Shown: piece by piece, positions 24,755 through 33,376 of the stretch
Numbering within the stretch: the first letter of the stretch is position 1
Layout: each line of letters begins with the position of its first letter
Assembly: GCA_964492715.1 (NCBI GenBank)
Contig: CAZBLK010000010.1
Span: forward strand, 1-64,000
Length of the DNA stretch: 64,000 nt
Source: CAZBLK01 sp964492715
Lineage (GTDB): Bacteria > Bacillota > Clostridia > Lachnospirales > WRBF01
Reading direction: 5' to 3'
The notes under the pieces: generated by a model
Databases searched by the model: none
Told to the model about the DNA's origin: nothing
Seen by the model: only the letters and a program-made list of their open reading frames with translations
Translations under genes and position numbers: made by a program

Positions 24755-25129
24755 ATGAAAACAGGAACAAGGCTAACTCGTATAAATGACGAAATTATGC
24801 GTGAAAGCGCAAAAATAATTCAGCTTGAAGTAAAAGACCCTAGGCTTTCGCCTTTGACAAGCGTTACAAAAGTTGACACAACAAACGACTTAAAAATTTG
24901 CAAAATTTATGTAAGTGTGTTGGGCGGCGAGGAAAACAAAAAGGATACGCTTGTTGCGCTTAAAAACGCCTCTGGCTTTATACGCAAGGAGCTTGCAAAG
25001 CGCATAAACCTTAGAATTACGCCAGAGTTGACTTTTTTAATAGATGATACGGCAGAATATGCCGCAAGGCTTGAAGCTTTAATTGACAAAGCTACAAAAG
25101 GTTTAAGCGACAGCGACACAGAAAACTAG
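24755..25129 (+). CDS. rbfA: Ribosome-binding factor A
   Basis: This 124-residue cold-shock/30S maturation factor has a KH-like fold. Family segments: RLTRINDEIMRESAKIIQLEVKDPRL at the N-terminus, KIYVSVLGGEENK in the middle and LRITPELTFLIDDTAEYAARLEALI near the end. It sits directly after infB with GTAGGTG before the start, the normal context. Confidence 0.95.
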   Translation: MKTGTRLTRINDEIMRESAKIIQLEVKDPRLSPLTSVTKVDTTNDLKICKIYVSVLGGEENKKDTLVALKNASGFIRKELAKRINLRITPELTFLIDDTAEYAARLEALIDKATKGLSDSDTEN

Positions 25130-25177
25130 CACAAAAAACTAGCACTAAAAACTAGCATAGAAAACGGAGGTGTATAA

Positions 25178-26128
25178 ATGGTTTCGTTAAACGAAAGCCT
25201 AGAGCAAATTAGAAAGATTATAAATTCGTGCGAAACAATTGCACTTTTGGCACACGAAAACCCAGACGGTGACGCAATTGGCGCAACGCTTGCTTTAGCT
25301 TTGGGGCTTAAAGGAATGAACAAAAAGCCAGTTGTTTTGCTTGAACAATATAGCAGCAAGTTTGACGTAATTCCAGGAAAAGAGCTTTTGTACAAAGGCA
25401 GCTTGGAAAATTTGCAAGTTGATGCAGTAATTGTTTTGGACTGTTCAACCAAAAACCGTGTGGGATATGGGCGTGAATTGCTTGACTCAAACAAGAAAAC
25501 AGCAGTTATCGACCACCATGTAAACGGTGAAGCTTTTGCTTCAATAAATTGTGTAGACGAAAAAGCACCTTCGACTTGCTCTATTGTGTTTGAGCTTTTA
25601 ATTTCGATTGTGCCAATTACAAAGGAAATTGCTTCGGCACTTTACGCAGGCATTGTTTATGACACAGGTGGTTTTAGACATTCGTCAACTTCGGCGGAAA
25701 CACACGTTGTTGCAAGCCGTCTTGTAGGCTTGGGCATTCCGTTTACAGACATTTACAACTCTATTTTGCTTGCACGCTCGTTAAAAGGCGCAAAGCTTTT
25801 GTCGCTTGCAATAAGCAGGCTTGAAGTAAAAGACGGCGTAGGCTGCACATACGTAACTATGGGCGACTACGAAAAAATTGGCGCAACGTACAAAGACGGC
25901 GACGAAATTGTTAACTATTTAAACTGCATTGACGAAGTGAAAGTTGCTGTTTTTGCCTATGAAAAGGCTGAAGGCAAAACAAAAGTAAGCCTTCGTGCAA
26001 GAAATGTAAACGTACAGCAAATTGCTTCAAAGTTCGGCGGCGGAGGCCACGAGCTTGCGGCTGGCTGTGACGTTTTAAAAGGTGCAGTAGAAGCGATGAA
26101 CGAAGTAGTTTCGGTGGTTTTGAAATAA
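25178..26128 (+). CDS. nrnA: DHH phosphoesterase, oligoribonuclease/pAp-phosphatase NrnA
   Basis: This 316-residue NrnA-type enzyme degrades nano-RNA and dephosphorylates pAp. The DHH domain has LLAHENPDGDAIGATLAL near 27 and the DHH motif in VIDHHVNGEAFA near 112; the DHHA1 domain ends in FGGGGHELAAGC near 287. Mn-binding Asp and His residues are visible. GGAGGTG precedes the start. The stop overlaps the truB start codon (TAATG). Confidence 0.92.
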   Translation: MVSLNESLEQIRKIINSCETIALLAHENPDGDAIGATLALALGLKGMNKKPVVLLEQYSSKFDVIPGKELLYKGSLENLQVDAVIVLDCSTKNRVGYGRELLDSNKKTAVIDHHVNGEAFASINCVDEKAPSTCSIVFELLISIVPITKEIASALYAGIVYDTGGFRHSSTSAETHVVASRLVGLGIPFTDIYNSILLARSLKGAKLLSLAISRLEVKDGVGCTYVTMGDYEKIGATYKDGDEIVNYLNCIDEVKVAVFAYEKAEGKTKVSLRARNVNVQQIASKFGGGGHELAAGCDVLKGAVEAMNEVVSVVLK

Positions 26129-27057
26129 TGGAAAAAAGCTTTGATGGTGTAATAAACATTCATAAGGAAAAAGGCTACACGTCACACGACGTTGTAGCTA
26201 TTGTTCGGAAAACGCTTGGCAGGGTTAAGGCAGGGCATACAGGCACGCTTGACCCAAACGCTACAGGCGTTTTGCCTGTATGCGTTGGAAAAGCAACTAA
26301 AATTGCTTCGTTTCTTACGGCAGACGTTAAGGAATACCGTGCAGAAGTAGTTTTGGGCGTTGCAACCGACAGCGAAGATTTAACGGGGGCTGTTATAGAG
26401 CAGTCAGCCGTTAACTTTGATGCAGAGCAAATTAAAAATGTAGTTCAGGGGTTTGTCGGCGAATATCTTCAAACCCCACCTATGTATTCAGCAATAAAGG
26501 TAAACGGTAAAAAGCTTTACGAGCTTGCACGAAAAGGCGAAGTAGTAAACCGTGAGCCACGCCTTATGCACATACATAGCATTAATATTGTGGCTACAGA
26601 TGTGCAAACAAACACATTTGTAATGGACGTTGTTTGTTCTAAAGGAACGTACATTCGCACGCTGTGCGTAGATATCGGCAAAAAGCTTTCTGTTCCTGCT
26701 TGCATGGGCGAGCTTACACGCGCACGGTCTGGAAGTTTTTTAATTGACAAAAGCATTACGCTTGAACAGCTAAAGCAAATTGTTGCAAGGGGACAAGCCG
26801 AAACTGTAATTACCAAAATGGAAGATGCTGTTTTAGAAATTGGCAAGGCGTATGCTTTGGAAGCTTGCCACAAAAAGCTTTACAATGGTAACGTACTTTC
26901 TGTTTCAGACGTTAAAAGCGAAGATTTGGAAAAAGGCTTTGACAAGCTGTTTGTCCACGACAAAAACAATGTTTTAATTGGAATTTACGAAGTTCGTAAA
27001 GAAGAAGGGCTTCTAAAGCCTTTGGCAGTTTTTTACACAGCGGCAGATTTTTATTGA
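26128..27057 (+). CDS. truB: tRNA pseudouridine-55 synthase TruB
   Basis: This 309-residue enzyme makes pseudouridine 55 in the T-loop of tRNAs. The catalytic aspartate is D42 in GHTGTLDPNATGVL; YSAIKVNGKKLYELAR and GTYIRTLCVDIG are further family motifs. It overlaps nrnA by one base, so the two are translationally coupled. Confidence 0.95.
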   Translation: MEKSFDGVINIHKEKGYTSHDVVAIVRKTLGRVKAGHTGTLDPNATGVLPVCVGKATKIASFLTADVKEYRAEVVLGVATDSEDLTGAVIEQSAVNFDAEQIKNVVQGFVGEYLQTPPMYSAIKVNGKKLYELARKGEVVNREPRLMHIHSINIVATDVQTNTFVMDVVCSKGTYIRTLCVDIGKKLSVPACMGELTRARSGSFLIDKSITLEQLKQIVARGQAETVITKMEDAVLEIGKAYALEACHKKLYNGNVLSVSDVKSEDLEKGFDKLFVHDKNNVLIGIYEVRKEEGLLKPLAVFYTAADFY

Positions 27058-27117
27058 CATAAATTTGATATAAGTTTAACAAAGAGTTTGAAATTTCAAT
27101 AGACCATGAGGAATGAA

Positions 27118-28056
27118 ATGAAAAACATCTCAATATTAAGGCTTGGAGAAAACGAAAAAATAAAAGAAAATACATCAATAACAATTGGCAACTTTGACGG
27201 TGTACACAAAGCACACAAAAAGCTAATTGAAATGGCGATAGGTTGCGGCAAAAGCTTTGACGGCGGTTTAAAAACGCTTGTTCTAAGTTTTTACCCTCAC
27301 CCTGTTGCTTTTTTCCGTAGCGGAAGCTTTAAACCACTTGTTACATCAGAGGAAAAGCAGCTTTTGCTAAACCAGCTTGACGTAGACTTTTTTGTGGAAT
27401 TTCCGTTTGAAGAAGTAGTAACAGTTGAACCAGAGCAGTTTTTTAAAGAAATACTTATAGACAAGCTTGGCTGCAAAGCCCTTACTGTCGGCGAGGACTA
27501 CCGCTTTGGCAAAAACAGAGCAGGCGACATAAACCTTTTAAAGCAGCTTGGCGAAAAGTACGGCGTTACCGTAAACGTAATGTCTGACATATATTATGAA
27601 GGAAGAAGAATTAGCTCTACAGCAATTCGTGAATGTATAGAAAAAAAGGATTTTGAGCTTGCCGAAAAAATGCTTGCACGGCCATACTTTGCAATGGGCA
27701 AAGTTACAAGCGGAAAAAGCATTGGGCGCACAATCGGCTTTCCAACGCTAAACATTAGCACACACGAAGACAAGCTTTACCCTTCAAACGGCGTTTACAT
27801 TACAACAACAGAACACGGCGGTTACATTTACAAAAGCATTACAAACATTGGAGTAAAGCCAACTGTTGGTGAGAATGAGCGTGTTATTGAAACATTTTTG
27901 TTTGATTTTTCGGGGAATGATTTGTACGGCGAAGAAATTGTCGTTAACTTCCACAAATGGGTTCGAGATGAAAAAAAGTTTGGCGATGTTTCTGAGCTTA
28001 AAGAGCAAATAGCCAAGGACAAAGCTGTTGCAGAAAGGTTTTTTGATACATGGTAG
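27118..28056 (+). CDS. ribF: Bifunctional riboflavin kinase/FAD synthetase RibF
   Basis: This enzyme makes FMN and FAD from riboflavin. The N-terminal nucleotidyltransferase domain has TIGNFDGVHKAHKKLI and SSTAIRECIE; the C-terminal flavokinase domain has GKSIGRTIGFPTLNI and NGVYITTT. The start is taken at 27118 (312 residues), with GAGG 6 nt upstream, rather than the in-frame ATG at 27106 that lacks a ribosome binding site. The 48-60-nt gap before it is too short for an FMN riboswitch. Its last codons overlap the next gene. Confidence 0.93.
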   Translation: MKNISILRLGENEKIKENTSITIGNFDGVHKAHKKLIEMAIGCGKSFDGGLKTLVLSFYPHPVAFFRSGSFKPLVTSEEKQLLLNQLDVDFFVEFPFEEVVTVEPEQFFKEILIDKLGCKALTVGEDYRFGKNRAGDINLLKQLGEKYGVTVNVMSDIYYEGRRISSTAIRECIEKKDFELAEKMLARPYFAMGKVTSGKSIGRTIGFPTLNISTHEDKLYPSNGVYITTTEHGGYIYKSITNIGVKPTVGENERVIETFLFDFSGNDLYGEEIVVNFHKWVRDEKKFGDVSELKEQIAKDKAVAERFFDTW

Positions 28057-28991
28057 CACAAGTAATAAGCCAAGTCGTAAGTTTTGCACTAATGACGGTG
28101 GTAGGTTTTTATGCTTCAAAAAAAGGGTTTGTTGACAAAAATGTACGTGCAGGGCTTTCAATGATAATAACAAACATAGCTATGCCGTCAAGTATTTTAG
28201 CGGCTTCTGCCATGACATACGACAGCGAAAAGGTGTCGGGCATTTTTCAAATGCTTGCTTTCAGCTTGTTTTACTTTGCTTTTACAATTGGCTTTGCAAT
28301 GCTTGCGGCAAAGCTTTTGCCAATTAAAAGCGAGCGGAAAAACCTTTTCACAGTTTCGGTAGTTTTTTCAAACGCTGGGTTTATGGGGTTTCCAATGTTA
28401 AGCATTTTTTACGGTGATATTGGAATTTTTTACGGCTCAATTTTCAACGTTGTGTTTAACATAATGTTGTTTACATACGGTGCTGGAATTTTTGTTAAAC
28501 AAAGCAAAAGCAGTGAAGACAGCACAAACATAAAAAGCATTTTGCTACAACCTGCTGTTTTGGCGGCGTTTTTAATGATTGTATTGTTTGCATTGCAAAT
28601 TAAGCTGCCTAAAGTAATTTTAAGCACGTGCAACATTTTAGGCTCTATGACTACACCACTTTCTATGATTGTTATAGGAGCAATGCTTGGGACTGTTAAG
28701 CTTAAAGAAGTGTTTACTGAAAAGTTTGCTTACTTAACAGCGGCATTTAGGCTTGTTTTAGTGCCGCTAATAATTGCGCCAATACTTTACTTTTTAAATG
28801 TAAGTGCAACAATTGCCACAGTTTGCATTGTGATAGCAGCAATGCCAACGGCGGCAACCGTTGGCATTTTTGGCGAGCGTTACAACGTGTTACCGGAACT
28901 GGCTACAAAAACTATTGTAATTTCGGTCGTTGCATTTGTTGTTACAATGCCTTTAATAACTTGGGTTATATACCAACTTTTTCCAGCATAA
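28050..28991 (+). CDS. AEC-family transporter
   Basis: This 313-residue membrane protein of the auxin efflux carrier family (bacterial members export or import organic acids, for example malate) has about ten hydrophobic segments in the typical 5+5 arrangement. MIITNIAMPSSILAASAM near 35 and VFSNAGFMGFPMLSIFYG near 100 are family motifs. It starts inside the ribF stop region (7-nt overlap), implying coupling. Substrate is unknown. It converges with bioY and overlaps it by 26 nt. Confidence 0.85.
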   Translation: MVAQVISQVVSFALMTVVGFYASKKGFVDKNVRAGLSMIITNIAMPSSILAASAMTYDSEKVSGIFQMLAFSLFYFAFTIGFAMLAAKLLPIKSERKNLFTVSVVFSNAGFMGFPMLSIFYGDIGIFYGSIFNVVFNIMLFTYGAGIFVKQSKSSEDSTNIKSILLQPAVLAAFLMIVLFALQIKLPKVILSTCNILGSMTTPLSMIVIGAMLGTVKLKEVFTEKFAYLTAAFRLVLVPLIIAPILYFLNVSATIATVCIVIAAMPTAATVGIFGERYNVLPELATKTIVISVVAFVVTMPLITWVIYQLFPA

Positions 28992-29514
28992 TACGCTTTA
29001 GTTGAACAGAAAAGTAAGCTGTAAACAAAGCTTTTAAAATATCAAAAACAAAAAATGGCGCAACTCCTGCGGCAAACGCCGCTTGAAGCGAAAGCTTTTG
29101 AGAAATGGAAAGCCAAGCTGTGCCAACAGCGTAGCAAGGAAGAAGTGACAAAGCCATTACAGCCGACAGGCGCAAAAAGCCTTCGGCTTTTTTGTTGTCA
29201 ACAAACATTCCAACAACTAACGCCATAAGCACATAGCCAATTAAATATCCGCCAGTTGCCCCAACTAAAACAGAAAGTCCGCCACGCATACCAGCAAAAA
29301 CTGGCAAGCCAAACGCCCCAAGCAATATGTAAACAAGCTGTGAAATTGCACCACGCCTTGCCCCAAGAACTGCTGCGCTTGTAAATACCCCAATAAAGGA
29401 CAAAGAAATTGGAACAGGCATAAACGGAAGATAAATTGAAACTTGTGCTGTAACGGCAGTGAGCGCAGAAAAAAGTGCAATCAACGCCAAATCTTTTGTA
29501 GTCATTTTGTTCAT
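28966..29514 (-). CDS. bioY: Biotin transporter substrate-binding subunit BioY
   Basis: This 182-residue integral membrane S-component for biotin uptake has about six helices. Family motifs are FIGVFTSAAVLGARRGAISQLVY and GGLSVLVGATGGYLIGY. It is alone on the minus strand, so it may use an ECF module encoded elsewhere, or act alone as some BioY proteins do. No clear BirA operator was found upstream. Confidence 0.9.
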   Translation of the reverse strand: MNKMTTKDLALIALFSALTAVTAQVSIYLPFMPVPISLSFIGVFTSAAVLGARRGAISQLVYILLGAFGLPVFAGMRGGLSVLVGATGGYLIGYVLMALVVGMFVDNKKAEGFLRLSAVMALSLLPCYAVGTAWLSISQKLSLQAAFAAGVAPFFVFDILKALFTAYFSVQLKRIMLEKVGI

Positions 29515-29587
29515 TTTTATACCTCGCTGTATTTTTTATGTAAGCAAATTTTAGCACAAGTACAATTAATAGTCCATAAAAAATTAC

Positions 29588-29616
29588 TTGACAAAACAAC
29601 AAATATACCGTAAACT
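29588..29616 (+). promoter_or_regulatory. Promoter of the ylxM-ffh-trmD operon
   Basis: A perfect TTGACA, a 17-nt spacer and TAAACT, with the start of ylxM 58 nt downstream. Confidence 0.65.
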
Positions 29617-29674
29617 ACATAAGTCGAAGCGTTAAAGTAAAAATACTTTACAGAAGACAATTGAAGGTAAAAAA

Positions 29675-30019
29675 ATGAATGACTTTGTTAAAGCAACGCT
29701 TTTATATGATGTTTATTCCGAGCTTCTTACAAAAAAGCAGAAGCAAATTTTTGAAATGTATTACTTTAATGACTTGTCGCTTAATGAAATTGGCGAGCAG
29801 CTTTTGGTTTCACCGCAAGCTATACGTGACATTTTGAAGCGGACGGAAAAACACCTTTTTGATTATGAAAGCAAGCTTGGGCTTTTGTGCAAACATAACC
29901 AAAGAATAGAAATTATTTCTTGTTTAAAGAATCGGCTGGAAAAAGCCGACATAAATTTTAATGATAAAGAGTTTAATCAGAAGGAACAGCTTTTTGAGCT
30001 GTTAAACGACTTGGTTTAA
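29675..30019 (+). CDS. ylxM: YlxM, SRP-associated helix-turn-helix protein
   Basis: This 114-residue UPF0122 protein has a sigma-70 region-4-like helix-turn-helix (LTKKQKQIFEMYYFNDLSLNEIGEQLLVSPQAIRDILKR in parts, near 17-55). It nearly always precedes ffh in Bacillota and stimulates SRP-related function in streptococci. GAAGGT precedes the start. First gene of the operon. Confidence 0.9.
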   Translation: MNDFVKATLLYDVYSELLTKKQKQIFEMYYFNDLSLNEIGEQLLVSPQAIRDILKRTEKHLFDYESKLGLLCKHNQRIEIISCLKNRLEKADINFNDKEFNQKEQLFELLNDLV

Positions 30020-30037
30020 TAAAAAGGAAGCGTTATT

Positions 30038-31375
30038 ATGGCATTTGAAGGTTTAACCGAAAAGCTGTCCGAAGTTTTTAAACAGCTTAGGGGCAAAGGC
30101 AAGCTTACAGAAAAAGACGTTAAAGAAGCTTTGCGTACAGTAAAGCTTGCGCTTTTAGAAGCTGACGTAAACTTTACAATAGTTAAAGAGTTTGTAAATG
30201 CTGTTACAGAAAAAGCTATAGGCGGCGACGTTTTAAACGGACTAAACCCTGCACAGCAAGTTGTTAAAATTGTTAACGACGAGCTTACGACGCTTTTGGG
30301 CAGCACACAAAGCAAGCTTACGTTTTCTTCAAAGTCGCCTACTGTTTTTATGCTTGTAGGGCTTCAAGGTGCAGGTAAAACGACAACTTCGGCAAAGCTT
30401 GCGGGGCAAATTCGCAAGCAAGGCAAACGTCCTTTACTTGTTGCGTGCGACATTTACCGCCCAGCGGCAATTAAACAGCTTCAAGTTGTGGGCGCTGGCT
30501 ACAACATTCCTGTGTTTGAAATGGGCGACAAAATTAGCCCTGTAAACATTGCGAAGGCGGCAATTACACACGCTAAAGAAAATGGAAACGACGTTGTAAT
30601 TATAGACACGGCAGGGCGGCTTCATATAAATGAAGAACTTATGGACGAGTTGAAGGAAATTAAGTCCACTGTTATGCCGCAGGAAATTTTGCTTGTAGTT
30701 GATGCAATGACAGGGCAAGACGCTGTAAACGTTGCAAAAGGCTTTAATGACGGGCTTGGGCTTGACGGCATAATTATGACAAAGCTTGACGGCGACGCGC
30801 GTGGCGGTGCGGCACTTTCTGTTCGCTCAATTACGAAAAAGCCAATTAAATACGTGGGTATGGGCGAAAAACAGGAAGACTTAGAACCATTTTACCCCGA
30901 CCGCATGGCGTCAAGAATTCTTGGCATGGGTGATGTGCTTTCTTTAATCGACAAGGCGCAAGAAGCGTTTGACGAAAAGCAAGCAAAAGAGCTTGAAAAG
31001 AAAATGCGTGCAAACGACTTTACATTGGAAGACTTTTTGCAGCAAATGCAGCAAGTTAAAAAAATGGGTCCTTTGAAAAACATTATTGGAATGATTCCTG
31101 GGCTAAACTCGGCAAAGCTTGACGAAGTTGACGTTGACGACAAAGCTATGGCGCACGTTGAAGCAATTATTCTTTCAATGACGCCAGCCGAACGGCAAAA
31201 CCCCGACATTTTAAACGGCTCACGCAAAAAGCGCATTTCAATGGGCTGCGGAAGAAGTATTCAAGAAGTAAACCGCCTTCTTAAGCAGTTTGAAGAAATG
31301 AAAAAAATGATGAAGCAGTTTTCTGACATGTCTAAGGGCAAAAAAGGTAAGCTTAACTTACCGTTTATGAAATAG
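30038..31375 (+). CDS. ffh: Signal recognition particle protein Ffh
   Basis: This 445-residue SRP54 GTPase binds signal sequences and SRP RNA for co-translational membrane targeting. N domain 1-95; G domain with GLQGAGKTTTSAKLAG near 107, DTAGRLHINEELM near 190 and TKLDGDARGGAALS near 247; a methionine-rich M domain (MMKQFSDMSKGKKG) follows. Eighteen bases separate it from ylxM. Confidence 0.97.
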   Translation: MAFEGLTEKLSEVFKQLRGKGKLTEKDVKEALRTVKLALLEADVNFTIVKEFVNAVTEKAIGGDVLNGLNPAQQVVKIVNDELTTLLGSTQSKLTFSSKSPTVFMLVGLQGAGKTTTSAKLAGQIRKQGKRPLLVACDIYRPAAIKQLQVVGAGYNIPVFEMGDKISPVNIAKAAITHAKENGNDVVIIDTAGRLHINEELMDELKEIKSTVMPQEILLVVDAMTGQDAVNVAKGFNDGLGLDGIIMTKLDGDARGGAALSVRSITKKPIKYVGMGEKQEDLEPFYPDRMASRILGMGDVLSLIDKAQEAFDEKQAKELEKKMRANDFTLEDFLQQMQQVKKMGPLKNIIGMIPGLNSAKLDEVDVDDKAMAHVEAIILSMTPAERQNPDILNGSRKKRISMGCGRSIQEVNRLLKQFEEMKKMMKQFSDMSKGKKGKLNLPFMK

Positions 31376-31412
31376 AGTAAAGTTTTTCCTATTTTAAAGG
31401 AGGTGATATAAC

Positions 31413-31658
31413 ATGGTTAAAATTCGCTTAAAGAGAATGGGTGCTAAAAAAGCTCCGTTTTATAGAATTGTTGTTGCAGATTCAAGAACACCAAGAGACG
31501 GCAAGTGCATCGATGAAATCGGTTACTACAATCCAGTCGCAGAGCCTGCTGTTATTAAGGTAGACGTTGAGCTTGCGAAGAAGTGGCTTAGAAATGGTGC
31601 AAAGCCATCTGACACAGTTCGTGCGCTTCTTAAAAAAGCTGGTGCTATTACGGAATAA
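31413..31658 (+). CDS. rpsP: 30S ribosomal protein S16
   Basis: This 81-residue protein starts MVKIRLKRMGAKKAPFYRIV, with DSRTPRDGKCIDEIGYYNPV characteristic of S16. A perfect AAAGGAGGTGAT ribosome binding site precedes it. It lies between ffh and khpA as usual in Bacillota. Confidence 0.97.
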   Translation: MVKIRLKRMGAKKAPFYRIVVADSRTPRDGKCIDEIGYYNPVAEPAVIKVDVELAKKWLRNGAKPSDTVRALLKKAGAITE

Positions 31659-31674
31659 TTGGGGGGGAAATTTA

Positions 31675-31902
31675 ATGAAGGAACTCCTTGAAATTATTGC
31701 AAAAAACCTAGTGGACAACCCATCAGCAGTTACCGTAAAAGAAACAGTAAACGGAAACTCTGTCCTTTTGGAACTTAGTGTTGCAAGCGAGGACATGGGA
31801 AAAGTTATAGGTAAGCAGGGCAGAATTGCCAAAGCAATTCGCACGCTCGTAAAGGCTTGTGCCATTTACGAAAACAAGCGTGTAATAATTGAGATTATCT
31901 AA
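31675..31902 (+). CDS. khpA: KH-domain RNA-binding protein KhpA
   Basis: This 75-residue single KH-domain protein carries the GKVIGKQGRIAKAIRTL signature. The family (YlqC/KhpA) binds RNA with KhpB/Jag, which is encoded here at 54049, and affects cell division and mRNA stability in pneumococcus. The start was chosen at 31675, where GGGGGGGAAA lies upstream; the longer open frame would overlap rpsP. Confidence 0.92.
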   Translation: MKELLEIIAKNLVDNPSAVTVKETVNGNSVLLELSVASEDMGKVIGKQGRIAKAIRTLVKACAIYENKRVIIEII

Positions 31903-31903
31903 C

Positions 31904-31925
31904 AAAGCCCGCTTTTGCGGGCTTT
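31904..31925 (+). terminator. Intra-operon hairpin between khpA and rimM
   Basis: AAAGCCCGC-TTTT-GCGGGCTTT is a 9-bp stem starting one base after the khpA stop. The following ACATTTATT is a poor T-tract, so it is more likely a partial terminator or mRNA-stability element than a full stop. Confidence 0.5.
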
Positions 31926-31953
31926 ACATTTATTAATAAATAAAAAGGTGAAT

Positions 31954-32460
31954 ATGAACAAACAATATTTTACGATTGGCAAAATTGTAAACACGCAAGG
32001 CATAGGCGGACAAGTACGAGTTGTGCCAACAACAGACGACATAAAAAGGTTTGAGCTTTTGAAAACAGTAGAGCTTTTTAACGAAAAAGGCGTGCTTTCA
32101 AAAGAAGTTAAAATTCAAAAGGTGTCGTACCATAAAAGCTTTGTTTTACTAAAGCTTGAAGAAGTTGACACAATGACAGACGCCGAACTGCTTAAAGGGT
32201 TTACAATAAAAATACCACGAGAACAAGCGCTTCCACTTGAAGAAGATGAATATTACATTTCAGACCTTTACGGTATGGACGTGGTTACTCAAGAAGGTGA
32301 AAGCCTTGGAGTTGTCCAAGAAATTTTGTTTACTGGCGCAAACGATGTTTACATTGTGCGTGATGAAAATGGGAATGACATTTTAATACCAGCAATAAAA
32401 CGTTATGTTCTAAAAGTAAACGTAGCCGAAAACAAAATGACTGTAGTAAAACCTGTTTAA
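31954..32460 (+). CDS. rimM: 16S rRNA-processing protein RimM
   Basis: This 168-residue 30S maturation factor binds S19. The N-terminal barrel has FTIGKIVNTQGIGGQVRV; the PRC-barrel C-terminal half has YYISDLYGMDVVTQEGESLG and DILIPAIKRYVLKVN. The start is at the ATG after AAAAAGGTG; an upstream in-frame extension lies in the hairpin and was rejected. It is followed by trmD after 9 nt. Confidence 0.93.
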   Translation: MNKQYFTIGKIVNTQGIGGQVRVVPTTDDIKRFELLKTVELFNEKGVLSKEVKIQKVSYHKSFVLLKLEEVDTMTDAELLKGFTIKIPREQALPLEEDEYYISDLYGMDVVTQEGESLGVVQEILFTGANDVYIVRDENGNDILIPAIKRYVLKVNVAENKMTVVKPV

Positions 32461-32469
32461 AGGAGTAGT

Positions 32470-33153
32470 ATGCTAGAATTTTTTGTTCTTAGCCTTTTTC
32501 CCGAGCAGGTTTTTTCTGCTGTAAACCACAGCATGATAAAACGTGCAATGGAAGCAGGCATTATAAAATTAAACTTAATTAATATAAGAGATTTTACAAC
32601 AAACAAACACAAACAAGCAGACGATTACCCGTATGGTGGCGGTGCAGGCATGGTTATGATGGCACAGCCTGTTTACGATGCGTTTTTGTCTGTAAAACCA
32701 AATATAAGTGAAAACACGCCAGTAATTTACATGTCGCCGCAAGGAAAACGGTTTGAACAAGGTGACGCTTGTAAAATTGCTGAAAGTGAGAAGGTTGTTA
32801 TACTTTGCGGCCACTATGAGGGCATAGACCAAAGAGTTATTGATGAAATTGTGACGCATGAAATTTCAATTGGCGACTACATTTTAACAGGTGGCGAGCT
32901 TGCCGCAGCAATTATAATTGACTCGGCTTCAAGGCTTGTGCCAGGTGTTTTAAACAAGGAACATTCACACATTGAAGAAAGTTTCAGCCGCCCACTCCTT
33001 GAATACCCCCATTACACACGTCCCCCTGTTTGGCTTGGGAAAAATGTTCCAGACGTTTTACTTTCTGGTCATCACAAAAAAATTGAAGATTGGCGAATGG
33101 AACAATCACTTTTGCGCACAAAAGCACGCCGCCCAGATTTGCTTGGAAAGTAA
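32470..33153 (+). CDS. trmD: tRNA (guanine-37-N1)-methyltransferase TrmD
   Basis: This 227-residue enzyme makes m1G37 and prevents frameshifting. The trefoil-knot SAM site is clear: YPYGGGAGMVM near 55, CGHYEGIDQRV near 116 and SIGDYILTGGELAA near 134. AAAGGAG precedes the start. Last recognised gene of the ylxM-ffh operon; rplS, often next, is absent. Confidence 0.96.
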   Translation: MLEFFVLSLFPEQVFSAVNHSMIKRAMEAGIIKLNLINIRDFTTNKHKQADDYPYGGGAGMVMMAQPVYDAFLSVKPNISENTPVIYMSPQGKRFEQGDACKIAESEKVVILCGHYEGIDQRVIDEIVTHEISIGDYILTGGELAAAIIIDSASRLVPGVLNKEHSHIEESFSRPLLEYPHYTRPPVWLGKNVPDVLLSGHHKKIEDWRMEQSLLRTKARRPDLLGK

Positions 33154-33272
33154 ATTTAGCAGTTCCGTTTTTAGTAGACATTGTCTATAAGCTTAACACC
33201 TAACTGCGTGGAAGTTGGCATTTATTACCATTATATTAAAATTAATTTATTAGCACTAACATAATAAAACTA

Positions 33273-33301
33273 TTGTAAAAATATGAATAATTTGATATAC
33301 T
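33273..33301 (+). promoter_or_regulatory. Promoter of the signalling island
   Basis: TTGTAA, a 17-nt spacer and TATACT with a TGA extension. Downstream, GACACT and AGTGTC (near 33325-33361) can form a leader hairpin before the start at 33377. Confidence 0.6.
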
Positions 33302-33376
33302 CCATAGAGAATAATTATCATTAGACACTCGCTTGCTTTAAAAATTTTGTGGCTAGTGTCACTAGGGAGCTTGGTT

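Noticed and set aside
27058..27117. Search for an FMN riboswitch before ribF
   Set aside because: The gap is about 60 nt and shows none of the conserved FMN elements.
29515..29587. Search for a BirA operator upstream of bioY
   Set aside because: No convincing inverted repeat of the biotin-operator type with the right spacing was found.
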